Below, piece after piece: positions 45,978-56,521 of a stretch of 64,000 nt of DNA. The notes beneath the pieces are model-generated. The model made no database searches and was not told where the DNA came from. It saw only the letters and a list, made by a program, of their open reading frames with translations. Source of the DNA: Marinomonas arctica (GTDB lineage: Bacteria; Pseudomonadota; Gammaproteobacteria; Pseudomonadales; Marinomonadaceae). The stretch covers positions 1-64,000 of the forward strand of contig NZ_QHJF01000007.1 of the NCBI RefSeq assembly GCF_003259225.1, written 5' to 3'. The translations under genes and the position numbers were made by a program. How positions within the stretch are numbered: the first letter of the stretch is position 1; the number at the start of each line of letters is the position of its first letter.

Positions 45978-47111
45978 TCAGTAGCTCAATGCCGTCACAT
46001 TAGAGTTCGGCGTAAGAATAAACAGCTGCTTATCATTTGCGACCATACGACTACCTGGTGGCACCTTGTTATCAGCAACCTTGTGTACCGCTATTTCACC
46101 TGTGTTTAAGTCAAGTAAATGAACATAACCAGCTCGATCCATAACAGCAACATAATCTCGGAAGAACTCGGGTGAAATCAAATCTCGCTCAACAAGATCC
46201 GCATTCTCCCAAACCTCTGTGCCATTTTTTGCATTCAGAGCAATGACCTTGCTCGTCATATCAACAGCAACAAGTAGCTCTCCTTTCACCGCCACGCCAA
46301 CTGAACTCGCAATACTGCGTTGCCATAACGGCCGTCCGCTATCAAGAGAAAGCGCAACAAGCGTTCCATTATAAGCCACAGCATAAACAACGCCATTGCT
46401 TACCACCAAGCGACCATCAATATCACTCAGCCTTTCTATTTCGTAGCGGCCCTCAGGCTTCCCTACTTCATAAGACCACAGTAGATTACCGCTTTGCAAA
46501 GAAAACGCTTTTAACCGACCACTTGCGAAGCCAGCAATCACCTTGCCATCCGCAATAATGGGAGCGCTTGTACCACGTACCGTTAACGATGGCAAATCTT
46601 CTTTGGCTCGCCATAGAATATCACCTGACTCTGCATCAAGCACACTCAACCAGCCATCTGCTGTCTGTATCGCTAATTTACCAGCAGCATAAGCCGCTTC
46701 TGACAAGACTTCTGAACTTAACGTTTTTTCCCATAAGACAGATTTACTCGTCAAAGAAACAGCAATCAGCTTGGCATCATATGTACCAAAAAACAGTGTA
46801 TCGCCATGACGCGTGACCCCAGAGCTGGGTTTAAACTCTGTCGATACGGCGTTTCTCTTTTTGCCTTTTTCTTGCCCTAGCTCGTAAACAGTGCCTTTTT
46901 CTGTCACAAAAAACAGAGCATCATCTTCCGCAACAAGGTTGAAACGCTCGCTCGATTCACCAAAGTTTCCATCCACTCCCGTTCGCCATGACGTTTTTAA
47001 GTTCACTTTCGCGTCTAAAGCAGGCAAGTCTGGTAAAGCAGGACGAGAGTTAGAGCACCCTTGAATGACTAGAGCAGAAAATAATACAACAAGAAAAAGA
47101 GACTTGTTCAT
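45978..47111 (-). CDS. bamB: Outer-membrane assembly lipoprotein BamB
   Basis: A 377-residue lipoprotein of the Bam complex. The lipobox LVIQGCSNS places the acylated Cys at residue 19. The rest is an eight-bladed PQQ-type beta propeller (VLWEKTLSS, ILWRAKED, LLWSYEV, PLWQRSIAS, EVWENADL are blade strands). It helps BamA insert beta barrels. The gene follows yfgM by 3 bp, so the two are in one operon as in E. coli. Confidence 0.94.
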   Translation of the reverse strand: MNKSLFLVVLFSALVIQGCSNSRPALPDLPALDAKVNLKTSWRTGVDGNFGESSERFNLVAEDDALFFVTEKGTVYELGQEKGKKRNAVSTEFKPSSGVTRHGDTLFFGTYDAKLIAVSLTSKSVLWEKTLSSEVLSEAAYAAGKLAIQTADGWLSVLDAESGDILWRAKEDLPSLTVRGTSAPIIADGKVIAGFASGRLKAFSLQSGNLLWSYEVGKPEGRYEIERLSDIDGRLVVSNGVVYAVAYNGTLVALSLDSGRPLWQRSIASSVGVAVKGELLVAVDMTSKVIALNAKNGTEVWENADLVERDLISPEFFRDYVAVMDRAGYVHLLDLNTGEIAVHKVADNKVPPGSRMVANDKQLFILTPNSNVTALSY

Positions 47112-47114
47112 AAT

Positions 47115-47753
47115 TTAGCCTTTTACCAAATCTTTTAGTTTAATATCAAGCAGAGGATGGTTCACACCCACGCCTAATGCTTCGTTTGCTTTCATGTAAG
47201 CAACACGCGCATCATCACGCTTGCCTTGCGATATTAAAATATCACCCATTAATTCTTGCTGTTGCGCAGCAAACTCTTCAGCGGTTACTTGCTCAGCACG
47301 AGCCATCGCACCCGCATAATCTTCTTTTTGAAGCAATAAACGCGCAACTCGTAAATTCGCAATGGCGATGAAAGACACATCCTTAGTCTTAGCGATAGCC
47401 GTGTCTAATGCATTAATAGCCGCATCGTACTGACCATTCTCAGCATCCACTCGTGCTAAAAACAACTGACCAAACATAGCGTAACCTGTGTCGCCGTAAT
47501 CATCAGCTAACTGCTTGGCAATAAAGGTAACTGTTTTTTGGTTTTCTTCGTCACTTAAATCCGCTGATGCTTGGATCAAATTTTGATAAAGAGCAGACGC
47601 TTCACTCGTGTAGTTCGCTTGACTCGTTTTCCAAGCTTGCCAGCCGAAATAGCCACCAACAGCAAGAGCGACTGCGACAAGCAGAATAACACCATTCTTT
47701 TTCCACCAAGATTTAAACGCTTCGATTTGTTCTTCTTCAGTCTTTAATTCAGA
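47115..47753 (-). CDS. yfgM: YfgM-family inner-membrane TPR protein
   Basis: A 212-residue inner-membrane protein, also called DUF2133, that works with the PpiD chaperone at the SecYEG exit. One helix (VILLVAVALAVGGYFGWQAW) near 22-41 is followed by a periplasmic TPR domain. The start is taken at GTG 47753, with AGGA 8 nt upstream, because relatives begin (M)SELKTEEEQIEAFKSWW; the longer start at 47789 adds 12 odd residues. It lies between hisS and bamB. Confidence 0.88.
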   Translation of the reverse strand, partial: SELKTEEEQIEAFKSWWKKNGVILLVAVALAVGGYFGWQAWKTSQANYTSEASALYQNLIQASADLSDEENQKTVTFIAKQLADDYGDTGYAMFGQLFLARVDAENGQYDAAINALDTAIAKTKDVSFIAIANLRVARLLLQKEDYAGAMARAEQVTAEEFAAQQQELMGDILISQGKRDDARVAYMKANEALGVGVNHPLLDIKLKDLVKG

Positions 47754-47825
47754 CACTTTTTTTTCCTCATATAAGGCACTACCAATCACGTAAATGGCAG
47801 CACACCATTAAATCCAAAAATTCAA

Positions 47826-49100
47826 TTACAATTTAGTATTTAGGTAATTAATAACATCATCGAGTGGGTAAGATTGTTGCTCTCCCGTTGACATGTCTTT
47901 CACTTGGCAGATGCCTTGCTCTATTTCGTCTTGGCCTAAAATAATAGTGAAACGGGCCTCTGACTTGTCTGCTTTTTTCATTTGGTTCTTAAAGTTACCA
48001 CCGCCACAATGACGCAATATAACCAAATGTGGGCTCACCTCACGCAACGTCTCAGCCAGAACAAAAGAGGCCACTTCGGCATCATCACCGATACTAACGA
48101 CAAAAATGTCGGCAGAAAATTTGGCCGATTGAGGAATCAAATCTAACGTTTCAAGCAATAAAACTAAGCGCTCTATGCCCATTGCAAACCCGACCGCAGG
48201 GGTAGGCTTACCTCCTAGTTGCTCGACTAAACCATCATAACGACCACCTGCGCAAACGGTCGCCTGAGAACCTAGATGCGTCGTTACCCACTCAAAAACA
48301 GTTTTACCGTAATAATCTAAACCGCGCACTAAGCGACGATTAATAACATACGGTATTCCATTAGCTTTCAAAATGGCCTGTAAAAGATCAAAATGAGCCT
48401 GCGATTCTTCACCAATAAAATCTTCTAAGCTTGGCGCTTCTTTTAGTATCGCTTGGGTCGATTCATCTTTAGAGTCTAATATCCGTAATGGATTCGTCCC
48501 TAAGCGGCGCTGACTGTCTTCATCCAATTGATCTTTAAAGGCCGTCAAGTATTCAACCAAGGCGGCTTTATACGTTTCACGCTCAGATGCAAAACCTATG
48601 GTATTTAATTGCAGCTCAACATGCTCCAGCAAGCCCAGTTTTTTCCACAACCGAGCGGACAAAATAATCAACTCAGCGTCGATATCAGCCGACCCCATGC
48701 CAAAAGATTCAACACCGATCTGGTGAAACTGACGGTAACGCCCCTTTTGCGGACGCTCATAACGAAACATAGGTCCCGTATACCAAAGGCGTTGAGTTTG
48801 ATTAAACAATAGTCCAGCCTGATCTGCAGCTCGAACACAGCTTGCAGTGCCTTCAGGGCGCAACGTCAATGATTCGCCATTGCGATCATTAAATGTGTAC
48901 ATTTCTTTTTCGACAATGTCAGTTGTTTCACCGACACCACGCTTAAACAAATCTGTGTTTTCTACGATAGGAAAACGAATTTGCTGGTACCCATACGACT
49001 TAACAACATCGGCCACTGTTTTTTCTAAATATAACCAAACAGAGGATTGATCAGGCAAAATGTCATTCATTCCCCTAATCGCTTGAATTTTACGAGCCAC
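47826..49100 (-). CDS. hisS: Histidyl-tRNA synthetase
   Basis: A 424-residue class II aminoacyl-tRNA synthetase. Motif 2 is seen in [17 protein letters not shown] near 113-129. The histidine-binding signatures are [15 protein letters not shown] near 258 and [14 protein letters not shown] near 282, with the class II motif 3 (GFAMGIERL) near 306. A C-terminal anticodon-binding domain ends the protein. It lies 9 bp after ispG and 72 bp before yfgM. Confidence 0.96.
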   Translation of the reverse strand: MARKIQAIRGMNDILPDQSSVWLYLEKTVADVVKSYGYQQIRFPIVENTDLFKRGVGETTDIVEKEMYTFNDRNGESLTLRPEGTASCVRAADQAGLLFNQTQRLWYTGPMFRYERPQKGRYRQFHQIGVESFGMGSADIDAELIILSARLWKKLGLLEHVELQLNTIGFASERETYKAALVEYLTAFKDQLDEDSQRRLGTNPLRILDSKDESTQAILKEAPSLEDFIGEESQAHFDLLQAILKANGIPYVINRRLVRGLDYYGKTVFEWVTTHLGSQATVCAGGRYDGLVEQLGGKPTPAVGFAMGIERLVLLLETLDLIPQSAKFSADIFVVSIGDDAEVASFVLAETLREVSPHLVILRHCGGGNFKNQMKKADKSEARFTIILGQDEIEQGICQVKDMSTGEQQSYPLDDVINYLNTKL

Positions 49101-49109
49101 AATGGATCC

Positions 49110-50222
49110 TTAATTTTTTACAATGATATTGGCTAATTCTCGTTCTTTAAGAAGCGCCTTTTTACGAATCATTTTTTCTAAGTCATCAACAAGCGTTTCA
49201 TTCTTAGTTTTGCTATTCGGCTTACCATCTTGGTAAATCAAGTTATTTGGCGACCCACCAGCGAGGCCTATATCAGCCTCTTTGGCTTCACCCGGACCAT
49301 TAACCACACACCCAATAACAGCCACATCCATAGGAATAACAATGTCTTCAAGTCGCTCTTCGAGTTCATTCATTGTCTTAATTACATCAAAATTCTGACG
49401 AGAGCAGCTTGGGCAGGCAATGAAGTTGATGCCACGATTTCGCAGTTTCAAACTGCGCAACATATCCCAACCCACTTTAACTTCTTGAACGGGATCAGCG
49501 GCTAAGGACACACGCAAAGTATCACCAATACCGTCCATCAAAAGTAAACCAAGACCAATGGAGGATTTCACAGTACCAGAGCGCAAGCCACCAGCCTCTG
49601 TTATCCCTAAATGCAATGGGTTATCTATTTGACTGGCGATTTTTCGGTAGGCTTCTACCGTCATGAAAATATCAGATGCTTTTAAGCTCAACTTATATTC
49701 ATGAAAATCTAACTCATCAAAATATTGAATCTGACGAAACGCAGACTCCACCAAGGCATCAGGTGTCGGCTCTCCGTATTTTTTTTGCAAGTCTTTTTCC
49801 AAAGACCCCGCATTAACACCAATACGAATGGGAATATTTTTATCGCGAGCGCAATCCACAACCGCACGGACACGGTCTTTATTACCAATATTACCAGGAT
49901 TAATCCGCAGGCAATCAACACCATATTCGGCCACTTTCAAAGCGATTTTATAGTCAAAATGGATATCAGCAACCAATGGAATCGACACCGCTTCACGTAT
50001 TTTTTTGAACGCTTCAGCCGCATCCATCGATGGGATAGACACACGCACAATATCAGCACCGGCCGCAGCAATGGCACGAATCTGAGCGACTGTCGCATCA
50101 ACATCGCAAGTTTCAGTATTCGTCATACTTTGAATACTGATCGGTGCGCCACCACCAACTGGCACATTACCAACCATAATTTGACGTGAATGGCGGCGTT
50201 TTATAGGGGATTCAAAATGCAT
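49110..50222 (-). CDS. ispG: 4-hydroxy-3-methylbut-2-enyl-diphosphate synthase IspG
   Basis: A 370-residue [4Fe-4S] enzyme of the MEP isoprenoid pathway. The N-terminal TIM barrel ([20 protein letters not shown] near 29-48, then [11 protein letters not shown]) precedes the cluster domain with Cys ligands in CPSCSRQ near 270 and [10 protein letters not shown] near 305. It depends on the Fe-S machinery encoded upstream in this window. RodZ precedes it by 8 bp. Confidence 0.96.
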   Translation of the reverse strand: MHFESPIKRRHSRQIMVGNVPVGGGAPISIQSMTNTETCDVDATVAQIRAIAAAGADIVRVSIPSMDAAEAFKKIREAVSIPLVADIHFDYKIALKVAEYGVDCLRINPGNIGNKDRVRAVVDCARDKNIPIRIGVNAGSLEKDLQKKYGEPTPDALVESAFRQIQYFDELDFHEYKLSLKASDIFMTVEAYRKIASQIDNPLHLGITEAGGLRSGTVKSSIGLGLLLMDGIGDTLRVSLAADPVQEVKVGWDMLRSLKLRNRGINFIACPSCSRQNFDVIKTMNELEERLEDIVIPMDVAVIGCVVNGPGEAKEADIGLAGGSPNNLIYQDGKPNSKTKNETLVDDLEKMIRKKALLKERELANIIVKN

Positions 50223-50230
50223 AAGAGTCT

Positions 50231-51283
50231 CTACTTGAGCTCAAATCGAGCCAAATCGTTACGAATAGAAGAAGAAAAATCGAACACTTCGCCTTTAAAT
50301 TTCAAAGATGACACGCCTCTCGCGTAACCAAATACAACGCGATAAGGTGCTTTGCCTGTCAAAGACAAATTACTGCTCGCTGTCTTCACGCCGGAAAATA
50401 GAATTTTACCCGTGGCATCACGCACTTCTGTCCAACAATCGGCACTAAATGCCACTTCAACCTCATCGGTATAAGACGGCACAGTAGGAACCGGCGTTGA
50501 AGGCACTTCAGCTGTTGCTCTTATAACATCCTCTGGCCGCACACCCGCTTCTTCTAAAATGGCCATCGTCTCAGCAGACAATCCAGTTACCACAGAACTC
50601 GAACGTACTGGTGACGATTCAGCAGGCTGTTCATCAACGACACTGACGCCTAGATCACTTGCATTGTCGCTCACATCACTATCATTATCATTTGCTATGG
50701 CTTCTGGTGCATTCTCGCTTGTCGAAGCAGGTACATCTGATGATTCCTCTGGAGATTCTGGAGACACAGTCGGCTCAACAAGCGTTTGTGCTGCTTCCAT
50801 ATTCGGCTCGACCATTGAGGCACTTTCACTGGCTTCTATTTGCTGTTCCTCTAGGGCTACCGTAGTGAACTGAGCCGGCCACCAGAAAACCAAAAACACA
50901 AGAACGGCAACAATAACGATAGAAATAAACACAATAATAGGGTCACCAAGATGCTTTTGTTTGTTCACCTTATCAACGGGTTTAATGGTTGTTTCAACCA
51001 ACTCCCTACTGCTATCGAAGGCATGCAACATCTCCGTGTGTTCTATACCCAATAAACGACAATAGCTCTTCAGAAAGCCTCGTGCAAAGGTCACAGAACG
51101 GAAGTATTTAAAATCATTCGCTTCAAGTGCTCGCACTTGATCAATCGGGATTTTCAGCGCGGTCGCAACGTACCTTTCATCAAACTCTAGCTCTAGTCTT
51201 TTTGACTTCAATCTATTGCCAATGTTAATAGTGTCCATGTTCGTTTTACTTACAGAAGCGTTCGTTTGAGATTCAGTTGTCAT
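50231..51283 (-). CDS. rodZ: Cell-shape protein RodZ
   Basis: A 350-residue bitopic protein linking MreB to the cell wall machinery. A Cro-like HTH domain fills residues 20-90 ([20 protein letters not shown], then [13 protein letters not shown]). One membrane helix lies near 122-142 ([18 protein letters not shown]). A long acidic, Ser/Pro-rich spacer follows, and the C-terminal DUF4115 domain starts at about 270 ([19 protein letters not shown]). ATG 51283 with AAGG is used; it begins 1 bp after the pilW stop, so coupling is likely. Confidence 0.93.
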   Translation of the reverse strand: MTTESQTNASVSKTNMDTINIGNRLKSKRLELEFDERYVATALKIPIDQVRALEANDFKYFRSVTFARGFLKSYCRLLGIEHTEMLHAFDSSRELVETTIKPVDKVNKQKHLGDPIIVFISIVIVAVLVFLVFWWPAQFTTVALEEQQIEASESASMVEPNMEAAQTLVEPTVSPESPEESSDVPASTSENAPEAIANDNDSDVSDNASDLGVSVVDEQPAESSPVRSSSVVTGLSAETMAILEEAGVRPEDVIRATAEVPSTPVPTVPSYTDEVEVAFSADCWTEVRDATGKILFSGVKTASSNLSLTGKAPYRVVFGYARGVSSLKFKGEVFDFSSSIRNDLARFELK

Positions 51284-51284
51284 G

Positions 51285-52010
51285 TCAATACCTTGAGCCA
51301 TGCAGGCATGTAAAATTACTCGCTGATGAGTACAGTGTAGGGTCAGTCTCGCGTGCAGTTAGATGCCGCGACAGACAGTTGTACTCATCAAAATGCACCG
51401 ATCCTCGGGCAATTTCTTTATCAGCCTGGATATTATTAAAAATTAAGCGAGCCTTGTCATTGTTACCCCGTATTAAAACAAGATTGAGCTCGGTCATCAA
51501 ACCAATCAGAGGTAAATCTGCAATTTCTTTTGCCTGTTTGAGATAGTTTCTCGCCAAGTTTACTTGATTCTGACGTATTGCACATCTAGATAGATTTATT
51601 TGCACAGATTGACGTTTTAATAAGCTACTTTTGTCTGCTTTTTCAAACGCATCACAAGCCTCACTCCAACGCTTCCGTAAGCCTAGTAAGACGCCGTAAT
51701 TATTCCAGATAAAATCATCGTCTGGGTATTTTTGCAGCGCCTGATGATGTATTGAAAGCGCTTTATCATTGGGATCAACGCTAAGCCAATACAAACTCAA
51801 CAATCGCCAATAATCCTTGCCTCGCTCGGACATACGAACCTGATCAAGCTGCTTTTTCGCCAGAGCCCACTGCCCCAGTAAGAGATGCGCTTGAACCATC
51901 AACAACCTCTCAGAATCAGACGTTGAGGATAATGGCGAAGAAACAGGCTTGTAAGCACAAGAGGTGCTCAGCAAACAACACAATAAAAGTGGCAACCAAC
52001 ACAACCGCAT
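51285..52010 (-). CDS. pilW: Type IV pilus biogenesis lipoprotein PilW (PilF)
   Basis: A 241-residue TPR lipoprotein that helps multimerise and stabilise the PilQ secretin. The lipobox LLSTSCAY puts the acylated Cys at about residue 18. TPR units include HHQALQKYPDDDFIWNNYGV and WSEACDAFEKADKSS. The start is ATG 52010, because AAGGA lies 7 nt upstream, rather than ATG 52031. It sits between rlmN and rodZ, the conserved order in pseudomonads. Confidence 0.88.
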   Translation of the reverse strand: MRLCWLPLLLCCLLSTSCAYKPVSSPLSSTSDSERLLMVQAHLLLGQWALAKKQLDQVRMSERGKDYWRLLSLYWLSVDPNDKALSIHHQALQKYPDDDFIWNNYGVLLGLRKRWSEACDAFEKADKSSLLKRQSVQINLSRCAIRQNQVNLARNYLKQAKEIADLPLIGLMTELNLVLIRGNNDKARLIFNNIQADKEIARGSVHFDEYNCLSRHLTARETDPTLYSSASNFTCLHGSRY

Positions 52011-52043
52011 ACTGACATCCTTGTCATTCACTAAAGAAAATAA

Positions 52044-53159
52044 TTAACTTTTCACTTCTCGCAACTCAATGTATTTCTGACTACGACGTGTTTTGTCGTG
52101 GAAATCACCAACCAACTGGCCACAAGCCGCATCGATATCATCTCCCCGAGTGGTTCGAACGGTCACAGTGTAACCCGCATCCGACAAAATTTTCTGGAAA
52201 CGACGCGTACGATTATTCGATGGCTTTTCATAACCAGAATGAGGGAATGGGTTAAATGGAATTAAGTTAACCTTACACTCCAAATCTTTAAGAAGCTCAG
52301 CTAACTCATAAGCCTGTTCTTCGTTATCATTCACACCGGACATTAAAGTGTATTCAATTGTGATATGACGCTTGTCTGGCAGGTTGGCCAAATAAAACTG
52401 ACACGCCTCTAACAGTTCAGCAATTGGGTATTTTTTATTAATAGGCACAAGCTCGTTGCGCAAAGCATCGTTTGGCGCATGCAATGAAATCGCCAAAGAT
52501 ACGTCTGTACGTTTCACCAACTCATAAATTTTAGGGACGACACCAGAAGTACTCAAGGTGACGCGACGCTTAGACAAACCATAAGCATGGTCGTGCATCA
52601 TTAAAATCATCGCATCAACAACAGGCTCAAAGTTCATTAAAGGCTCGCCCATTCCCATCATGACCACATTGGTAACGCGACGAGGGCCGTTTGGATCCAT
52701 AGGACCAAAGGACTTAATCGCAATCCAAACCTGACCAATGATTTCAGCAGGCGTTAAATTTCGGTTAAAACCTTGCTTACCCGTTGAACAAAAACTGCAG
52801 TCCAGAGAACAACCTACCTGTGAAGACACGCACAACGTCGCTCTATCACCATCTGGAATCAAAACCGTTTCAACACAGTCGTTCTTGCCCCCTTCCGTAC
52901 GAATAATCCACTTACGCGTACCGTCAGTAGAAATAGTCTGCGACACCACTTCGGGCCCACGAATCTCACAGATCTGCTCTAGTTTTGCACGTAACGCCTT
53001 ACTGACATCCGTCATTTCTTCAAAGCTTTCGGCTCCCTTTTGATGAATCCATTTGATCACTTGAGTGGCACGAAATTTCTTCTCACCAATGGATTCAAAA
53101 AACTCAATCAGCTTGTCGGGGGATAAACCTAAAAGGTTTACTTTTTTGATGTCAGTCAT
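52044..53159 (-). CDS. rlmN: 23S rRNA/tRNA adenine C2-methyltransferase RlmN
   Basis: A 371-residue radical-SAM enzyme that makes 2-methyladenosine at 23S rRNA A2503 and tRNA position 37. The cluster motif is CSLDCSFC at about 121-128 (CX3CX2C). [12 protein letters not shown] follows, and the catalytic C-terminal Cys is in [10 protein letters not shown] near 352. It needs the Fe-S machinery encoded upstream in this window. Two stacked terminators separate it from ndk. Confidence 0.96.
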   Translation of the reverse strand: MTDIKKVNLLGLSPDKLIEFFESIGEKKFRATQVIKWIHQKGAESFEEMTDVSKALRAKLEQICEIRGPEVVSQTISTDGTRKWIIRTEGGKNDCVETVLIPDGDRATLCVSSQVGCSLDCSFCSTGKQGFNRNLTPAEIIGQVWIAIKSFGPMDPNGPRRVTNVVMMGMGEPLMNFEPVVDAMILMMHDHAYGLSKRRVTLSTSGVVPKIYELVKRTDVSLAISLHAPNDALRNELVPINKKYPIAELLEACQFYLANLPDKRHITIEYTLMSGVNDNEEQAYELAELLKDLECKVNLIPFNPFPHSGYEKPSNNRTRRFQKILSDAGYTVTVRTTRGDDIDAACGQLVGDFHDKTRRSQKYIELREVKS

Positions 53160-53205
53160 AATTCAATATCGCTTGCTATAAGTAGCATTAAGTGTAAACG
53201 AAAAA

Positions 53206-53236
53206 AGCCTCTGAAAAGAAAAATCTTTTCAGAAGC
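53206..53236 (-). terminator. Second terminator between ndk and rlmN
   Basis: On the minus strand GCTTCTGAAAAG and CTTTTCAGAGGC pair over 12 bp with one wobble, and TTTTTT follows. It sits just after the GC-rich terminator at 53243-53270, making a tandem. Confidence 0.75.
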
Positions 53237-53242
53237 CTCTGT

Positions 53243-53270
53243 AAAAAAGCGGGCTAGCGCCCGCTTTTAC
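53243..53270 (-). terminator. First terminator after ndk
   Basis: GCGGGCGCTAGCCCGC is a near-perfect GC hairpin followed by TTTTTT on the minus strand, 40 bp past the ndk stop. Rlm genes downstream therefore probably have their own promoter. Confidence 0.85.
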
Positions 53271-53304
53271 AAAACAGATCGGACATAAAGGTCCTAGCTG
53301 TCAA

Positions 53305-53712
53305 TTACTTACCGAAGAAGTAAGCAATTTCACGAGTTGCAGATTCAACAGAATCAGAACCGTGAACAGCATTTGCATCGATAGACGTTGCGTAATCTGC
53401 ACGCAAAGTGCCAGCTGCTGCGTCTTTAGGGTTAGTCGCACCCATAAGTTCACGGTGACGAAGAACAGCGCCTTCACCTTCAAGAACAGACACAACAACA
53501 GGACCAGATGTCATGAAAGCAACCAAGTCTTTGTAGAAAGGACGCTCTTTGTGCTCAGCGTAAAAACCGCCAGCCAATTCGTCGTCTAGTTGAATCATTT
53601 TCGCTTCAACAATTTTAAAGCCAGCACGTTCAAAACGCGTGTAGATTTCACCGATTACGTTTTTCGCAACAGCATCAGGCTTGATGATAGATAGAGTACG
53701 TTCTAACGCCAT
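53305..53712 (-). CDS. ndk: Nucleoside diphosphate kinase
   Basis: A 135-residue enzyme that balances NTP pools. It opens [20 protein letters not shown], with the phosphorylated His in [12 protein letters not shown] near 115. Relatives run to about 141-143 residues; this one ends at IAYFFGK and so is about eight residues short at the C-terminus, without loss of the active site. GGAG precedes the start. It lies between the suf/iscS genes and rlmN. Confidence 0.96.
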   Translation of the reverse strand: MALERTLSIIKPDAVAKNVIGEIYTRFERAGFKIVEAKMIQLDDELAGGFYAEHKERPFYKDLVAFMTSGPVVVSVLEGEGAVLRHRELMGATNPKDAAAGTLRADYATSIDANAVHGSDSVESATREIAYFFGK

Positions 53713-53868
53713 GATATAACTCCAAATTAAATTTAAAGGGACGATGCCTTCTGCATGGCCCAGGACTTAAAAGTTCAGCGCGCGTATTATACGCATCAAT
53801 TCTTTAAAATTGTATGAACAAACGAATATTATTTATTCTAATAAGAATAAAAGCTTAAATTCTCACAC

Positions 53869-55023
53869 CTAAACGGCGAGTCGAAGGCGATTCACAGCAT
53901 TTTTAATGGTGGCAGCCGCAAAATCCACCTCTTCTTCCGTTGTGAAACGACCAATAGAAAGTCGCAAGGAACTGTGAGCCAAGTCATCAGCCAAACCTAT
54001 GGTGCGCAAGACATAAGACGGCTCTAGGCTGGCTGAGGTGCAGGCGGAACCAGAAGAGACTGCAATATCGCTCAAGGACATTAACAACACCTCCCCATCC
54101 ACACCAGAAAAACCAACATTTAATACGCCGGCAACGCGGTTATCTGAATCACCGTTAAGGTGCACACCAGATAACTCGGTCAATGAAGACCACAAGCGTT
54201 CGCGCAAAGCTTTAATACGAGCACAATCCTGCTCCATTTCTTCGCCCGCTAAACGAAATGCTTCGCCCATACCAACAATTTGATGGGTTGCTAAAGTACC
54301 AGAACGCATACCACGCTCATGACCACCACCGTGAATTTGCGCCTCCAGTTTTACTTTCGGCGAACGCCTTACAAACAAAGCACCAATCCCTTTTGGACCA
54401 TAGGTTTTATGAGCGGTAAGCGACATTAAATCTACATTCATGACATTAACGTCTATCTCAACTTTGCCTGTCGTCTGCGCCGCATCAACATGAAGAAACA
54501 CGCCACGAGATCGAGTTAAGCGACCAATCGATGCAATGTCCGTCAACACGCCAAGCTCATTATTGCCATGCATCAAAGACACCAGAACCGTATCTTCACG
54601 CAACGCTTCTTCCACCTGACTTGGTGAAATCACACCATGCACGTCTGGCTGCAAATACGTCACTTCAAAGCCGTCTTTCTCAAGTTGCTTACAAGGATCC
54701 AAAACCGCCTTATGCTCAATCATCGAAGTAATGATATGACGACCTTTTTGGCGATAAGCATAAGCAACCCCTTTCAAGGCTAAATTATTGGCTTCCGTCG
54801 CACCCGACGTCCAAACAATCTCACGTGAATCCGCTTTAATTAAACTGGCCACCTGTAACCGAGCCTCTTCAACAGCCTCTTCTGCTCGCCAACCAAAAAG
54901 ATGTGAGCGAGAAGCAGGGTTGCCAAAATTCCCATCCTGCGTTAAACACGCCATCATTTTTTCAGCGACTCTTGGGTCCACTGGTGTGGTTGCAGAGTTA
55001 TCTAGGTAAACCGGGGTATTCAT
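53869..55023 (-). CDS. iscS: Cysteine desulfurase, IscS/NifS family
   Basis: A 384-residue class-V PLP desulfurase of group I. The lysine that holds PLP is in [11 protein letters not shown] near 205, and the flexible Cys-bearing loop is [13 protein letters not shown] near 321-333. It supplies sulfur for Fe-S clusters and tRNA thiolation. Together with SufS, encoded in the same cluster, the organism keeps two desulfurases side by side. IscU, IscA, HscA, HscB and ferredoxin genes are absent from this slot. It follows sufE by 60 bp. Confidence 0.9.
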   Translation of the reverse strand: MNTPVYLDNSATTPVDPRVAEKMMACLTQDGNFGNPASRSHLFGWRAEEAVEEARLQVASLIKADSREIVWTSGATEANNLALKGVAYAYRQKGRHIITSMIEHKAVLDPCKQLEKDGFEVTYLQPDVHGVISPSQVEEALREDTVLVSLMHGNNELGVLTDIASIGRLTRSRGVFLHVDAAQTTGKVEIDVNVMNVDLMSLTAHKTYGPKGIGALFVRRSPKVKLEAQIHGGGHERGMRSGTLATHQIVGMGEAFRLAGEEMEQDCARIKALRERLWSSLTELSGVHLNGDSDNRVAGVLNVGFSGVDGEVLLMSLSDIAVSSGSACTSASLEPSYVLRTIGLADDLAHSSLRLSIGRFTTEEEVDFAAATIKNAVNRLRLAV

Positions 55024-55083
55024 TAAAGCTCTCCAATATAAATTAAACAGGTACGCATAAGCCGATAGTTCAACAGCTCAGAG

Positions 55084-55509
55084 TTAAGCCGCCGCCTGAG
55101 CGATACCTTTTATGCGACCGACAATGGAACGCAAACCGTTACCACGAGTCGGACTCAAATGTCTTTCAAGATCCAACTCTTCAAAATACGCTGTAATGTC
55201 GAAATCTAAAATTTCTTGCGGTGTTTTGTGGTCCAGCGCTGCAAGCACCAACCCCAATAAACCACGAACGATAATAGCATCACTGTCTACGGCAAACGTA
55301 AGCACTTCACCTTTTATCGCATCTTGATCACTACCCGGCTGAATCCAAACACTGCTCTGGCACCCTTTCACTAGACGCTCCGGCGTACGCCACACTTCAT
55401 CAAACTCAGGCAATGACTTCCCCAAATCTATAATGTACTTATATTTATCTTCCCAATCGTCAAAGAACGACAGATCGTCAACGATATCTTCCGTACTAGG
55501 TAAAGCCAT
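55084..55509 (-). CDS. sufE: Sulfur acceptor SufE
   Basis: A 141-residue protein that takes persulfide from SufS. The active Cys is C50 in RLVKGCQSSVWI; the SufE fold continues through VLAALDHKTPQEIL and ends HLSPTRGNGLRSIVGRIK. It is separated from sufT by 117 bp and precedes iscS, so either desulfurase could feed it; SufS is the known partner in the family. Confidence 0.93.
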   Translation of the reverse strand: MALPSTEDIVDDLSFFDDWEDKYKYIIDLGKSLPEFDEVWRTPERLVKGCQSSVWIQPGSDQDAIKGEVLTFAVDSDAIIVRGLLGLVLAALDHKTPQEILDFDITAYFEELDLERHLSPTRGNGLRSIVGRIKGIAQAAA

Positions 55510-55626
55510 GACTACCCTCTTTTTTCATCAAGCCTATTAAAACAAAAACGGCTTTGGCTATATGCCAAGGCCGTTTCTTATTGTATTCGATTTTAGCGAA
55601 TGACCGAAACTATCCCCAAAAAGACA

Positions 55627-56157
55627 TCAGAAGAAAAGACCTGCTTCCAATTGCGCTTCTTCACTCATCATTTCTCGTGACCAAGGAGGGTCAAACACCA
55701 GGTCAACTTTGACCGAATCAACGTTGGGCACTTTAGCGACACGATATTTTACATCACCCACCAACACAGGCCCCATTCCACAACCAGGCGCTGTCAGCGT
55801 CATATTAATCAAAACCGTCTTGGCGTCTTGATCGAGCGTTACCTTGTATACCAAACCTAAAGAAACCAAGCTGATCGGAATCTCCGGATCGTAAATAGTA
55901 TCTAACGCCTGCCAGACTTGGTCTTTACTGATCTGACCAGTACCAAGATCTTCAAAATCCAAGACCTCTGGTTGCTGACCAATGGCCTCCGCGTCGGTAC
56001 CGTCTATGCGCAGCATATTACCTTGCCAAGTGACGGTATAGTTGCCACCCAAACTCTGATTGATCGTAATAAACTGACCTTCTGGAATACTAACCGGCTC
56101 GCCACTTGGTACTCGTCGTGCTGGACAGGCACGATTTGTTACTACCATTTTTTGCAT
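55627..56157 (-). CDS. sufT: Fe-S assembly factor SufT (DUF59 family)
   Basis: A 176-residue protein with a C-terminal DUF59/MIP18 domain (DQVWQALDTIYDPEIPISLVSLGLVYKV near 80-107, then MTLTAPGCGMGPVL with a conserved Cys). An N-terminal region (SIPEGQFITINQSLGGNYTV) is unique to the SufT form. It helps mature Fe-S proteins. It lies 4 bp after sufA and runs in the suf operon. Confidence 0.88.
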   Translation of the reverse strand: MQKMVVTNRACPARRVPSGEPVSIPEGQFITINQSLGGNYTVTWQGNMLRIDGTDAEAIGQQPEVLDFEDLGTGQISKDQVWQALDTIYDPEIPISLVSLGLVYKVTLDQDAKTVLINMTLTAPGCGMGPVLVGDVKYRVAKVPNVDSVKVDLVFDPPWSREMMSEEAQLEAGLFF

Positions 56158-56161
56158 GAAG

Positions 56162-56512
56162 TTAACTCACACTAAAGCTTTCGCCACAGCCACACTCTGC
56201 TACAACGTTAGGGTTTTTAAACTTCACAACTTCGTTAACGCCCTCGCGCACTAAGTCAATCTCTGTGCCCTTCAACATGGCAACAGAGTGTGAATCCACA
56301 GCAAGTATCACGTTACCAAACTCTAATACGGTATCGTCACCTAAGGCGGTATCAACAATATCCAGCACATAAGAAAACCCCGTACAGCCACTCTCTTTCG
56401 TGCTCAATCGAATCAACTTGCCAGGCTGCTTAACCAATTTAGAGGCAAAATATTTCTGTGCAGAAGCGGTTAAAGACACGCTAGAGACAGGATCAAACGT
56501 TGTTACTGTCAT
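56162..56512 (-). CDS. sufA: A-type Fe-S carrier SufA
   Basis: A 116-residue HesB/IscA-family carrier. The three metal-binding cysteines are seen in SGCTGFSYVL near 43-45 and ECGCGESF near 108-110. Its position between sufS and sufT identifies it as the suf operon carrier; SufA and IscA are otherwise hard to tell apart. Gaps of 4-9 bp on both sides show it is cotranscribed. Confidence 0.9.
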   Translation of the reverse strand: MTVTTFDPVSSVSLTASAQKYFASKLVKQPGKLIRLSTKESGCTGFSYVLDIVDTALGDDTVLEFGNVILAVDSHSVAMLKGTEIDLVREGVNEVVKFKNPNVVAECGCGESFSVS

Positions 56513-56521
56513 TGAAACCTC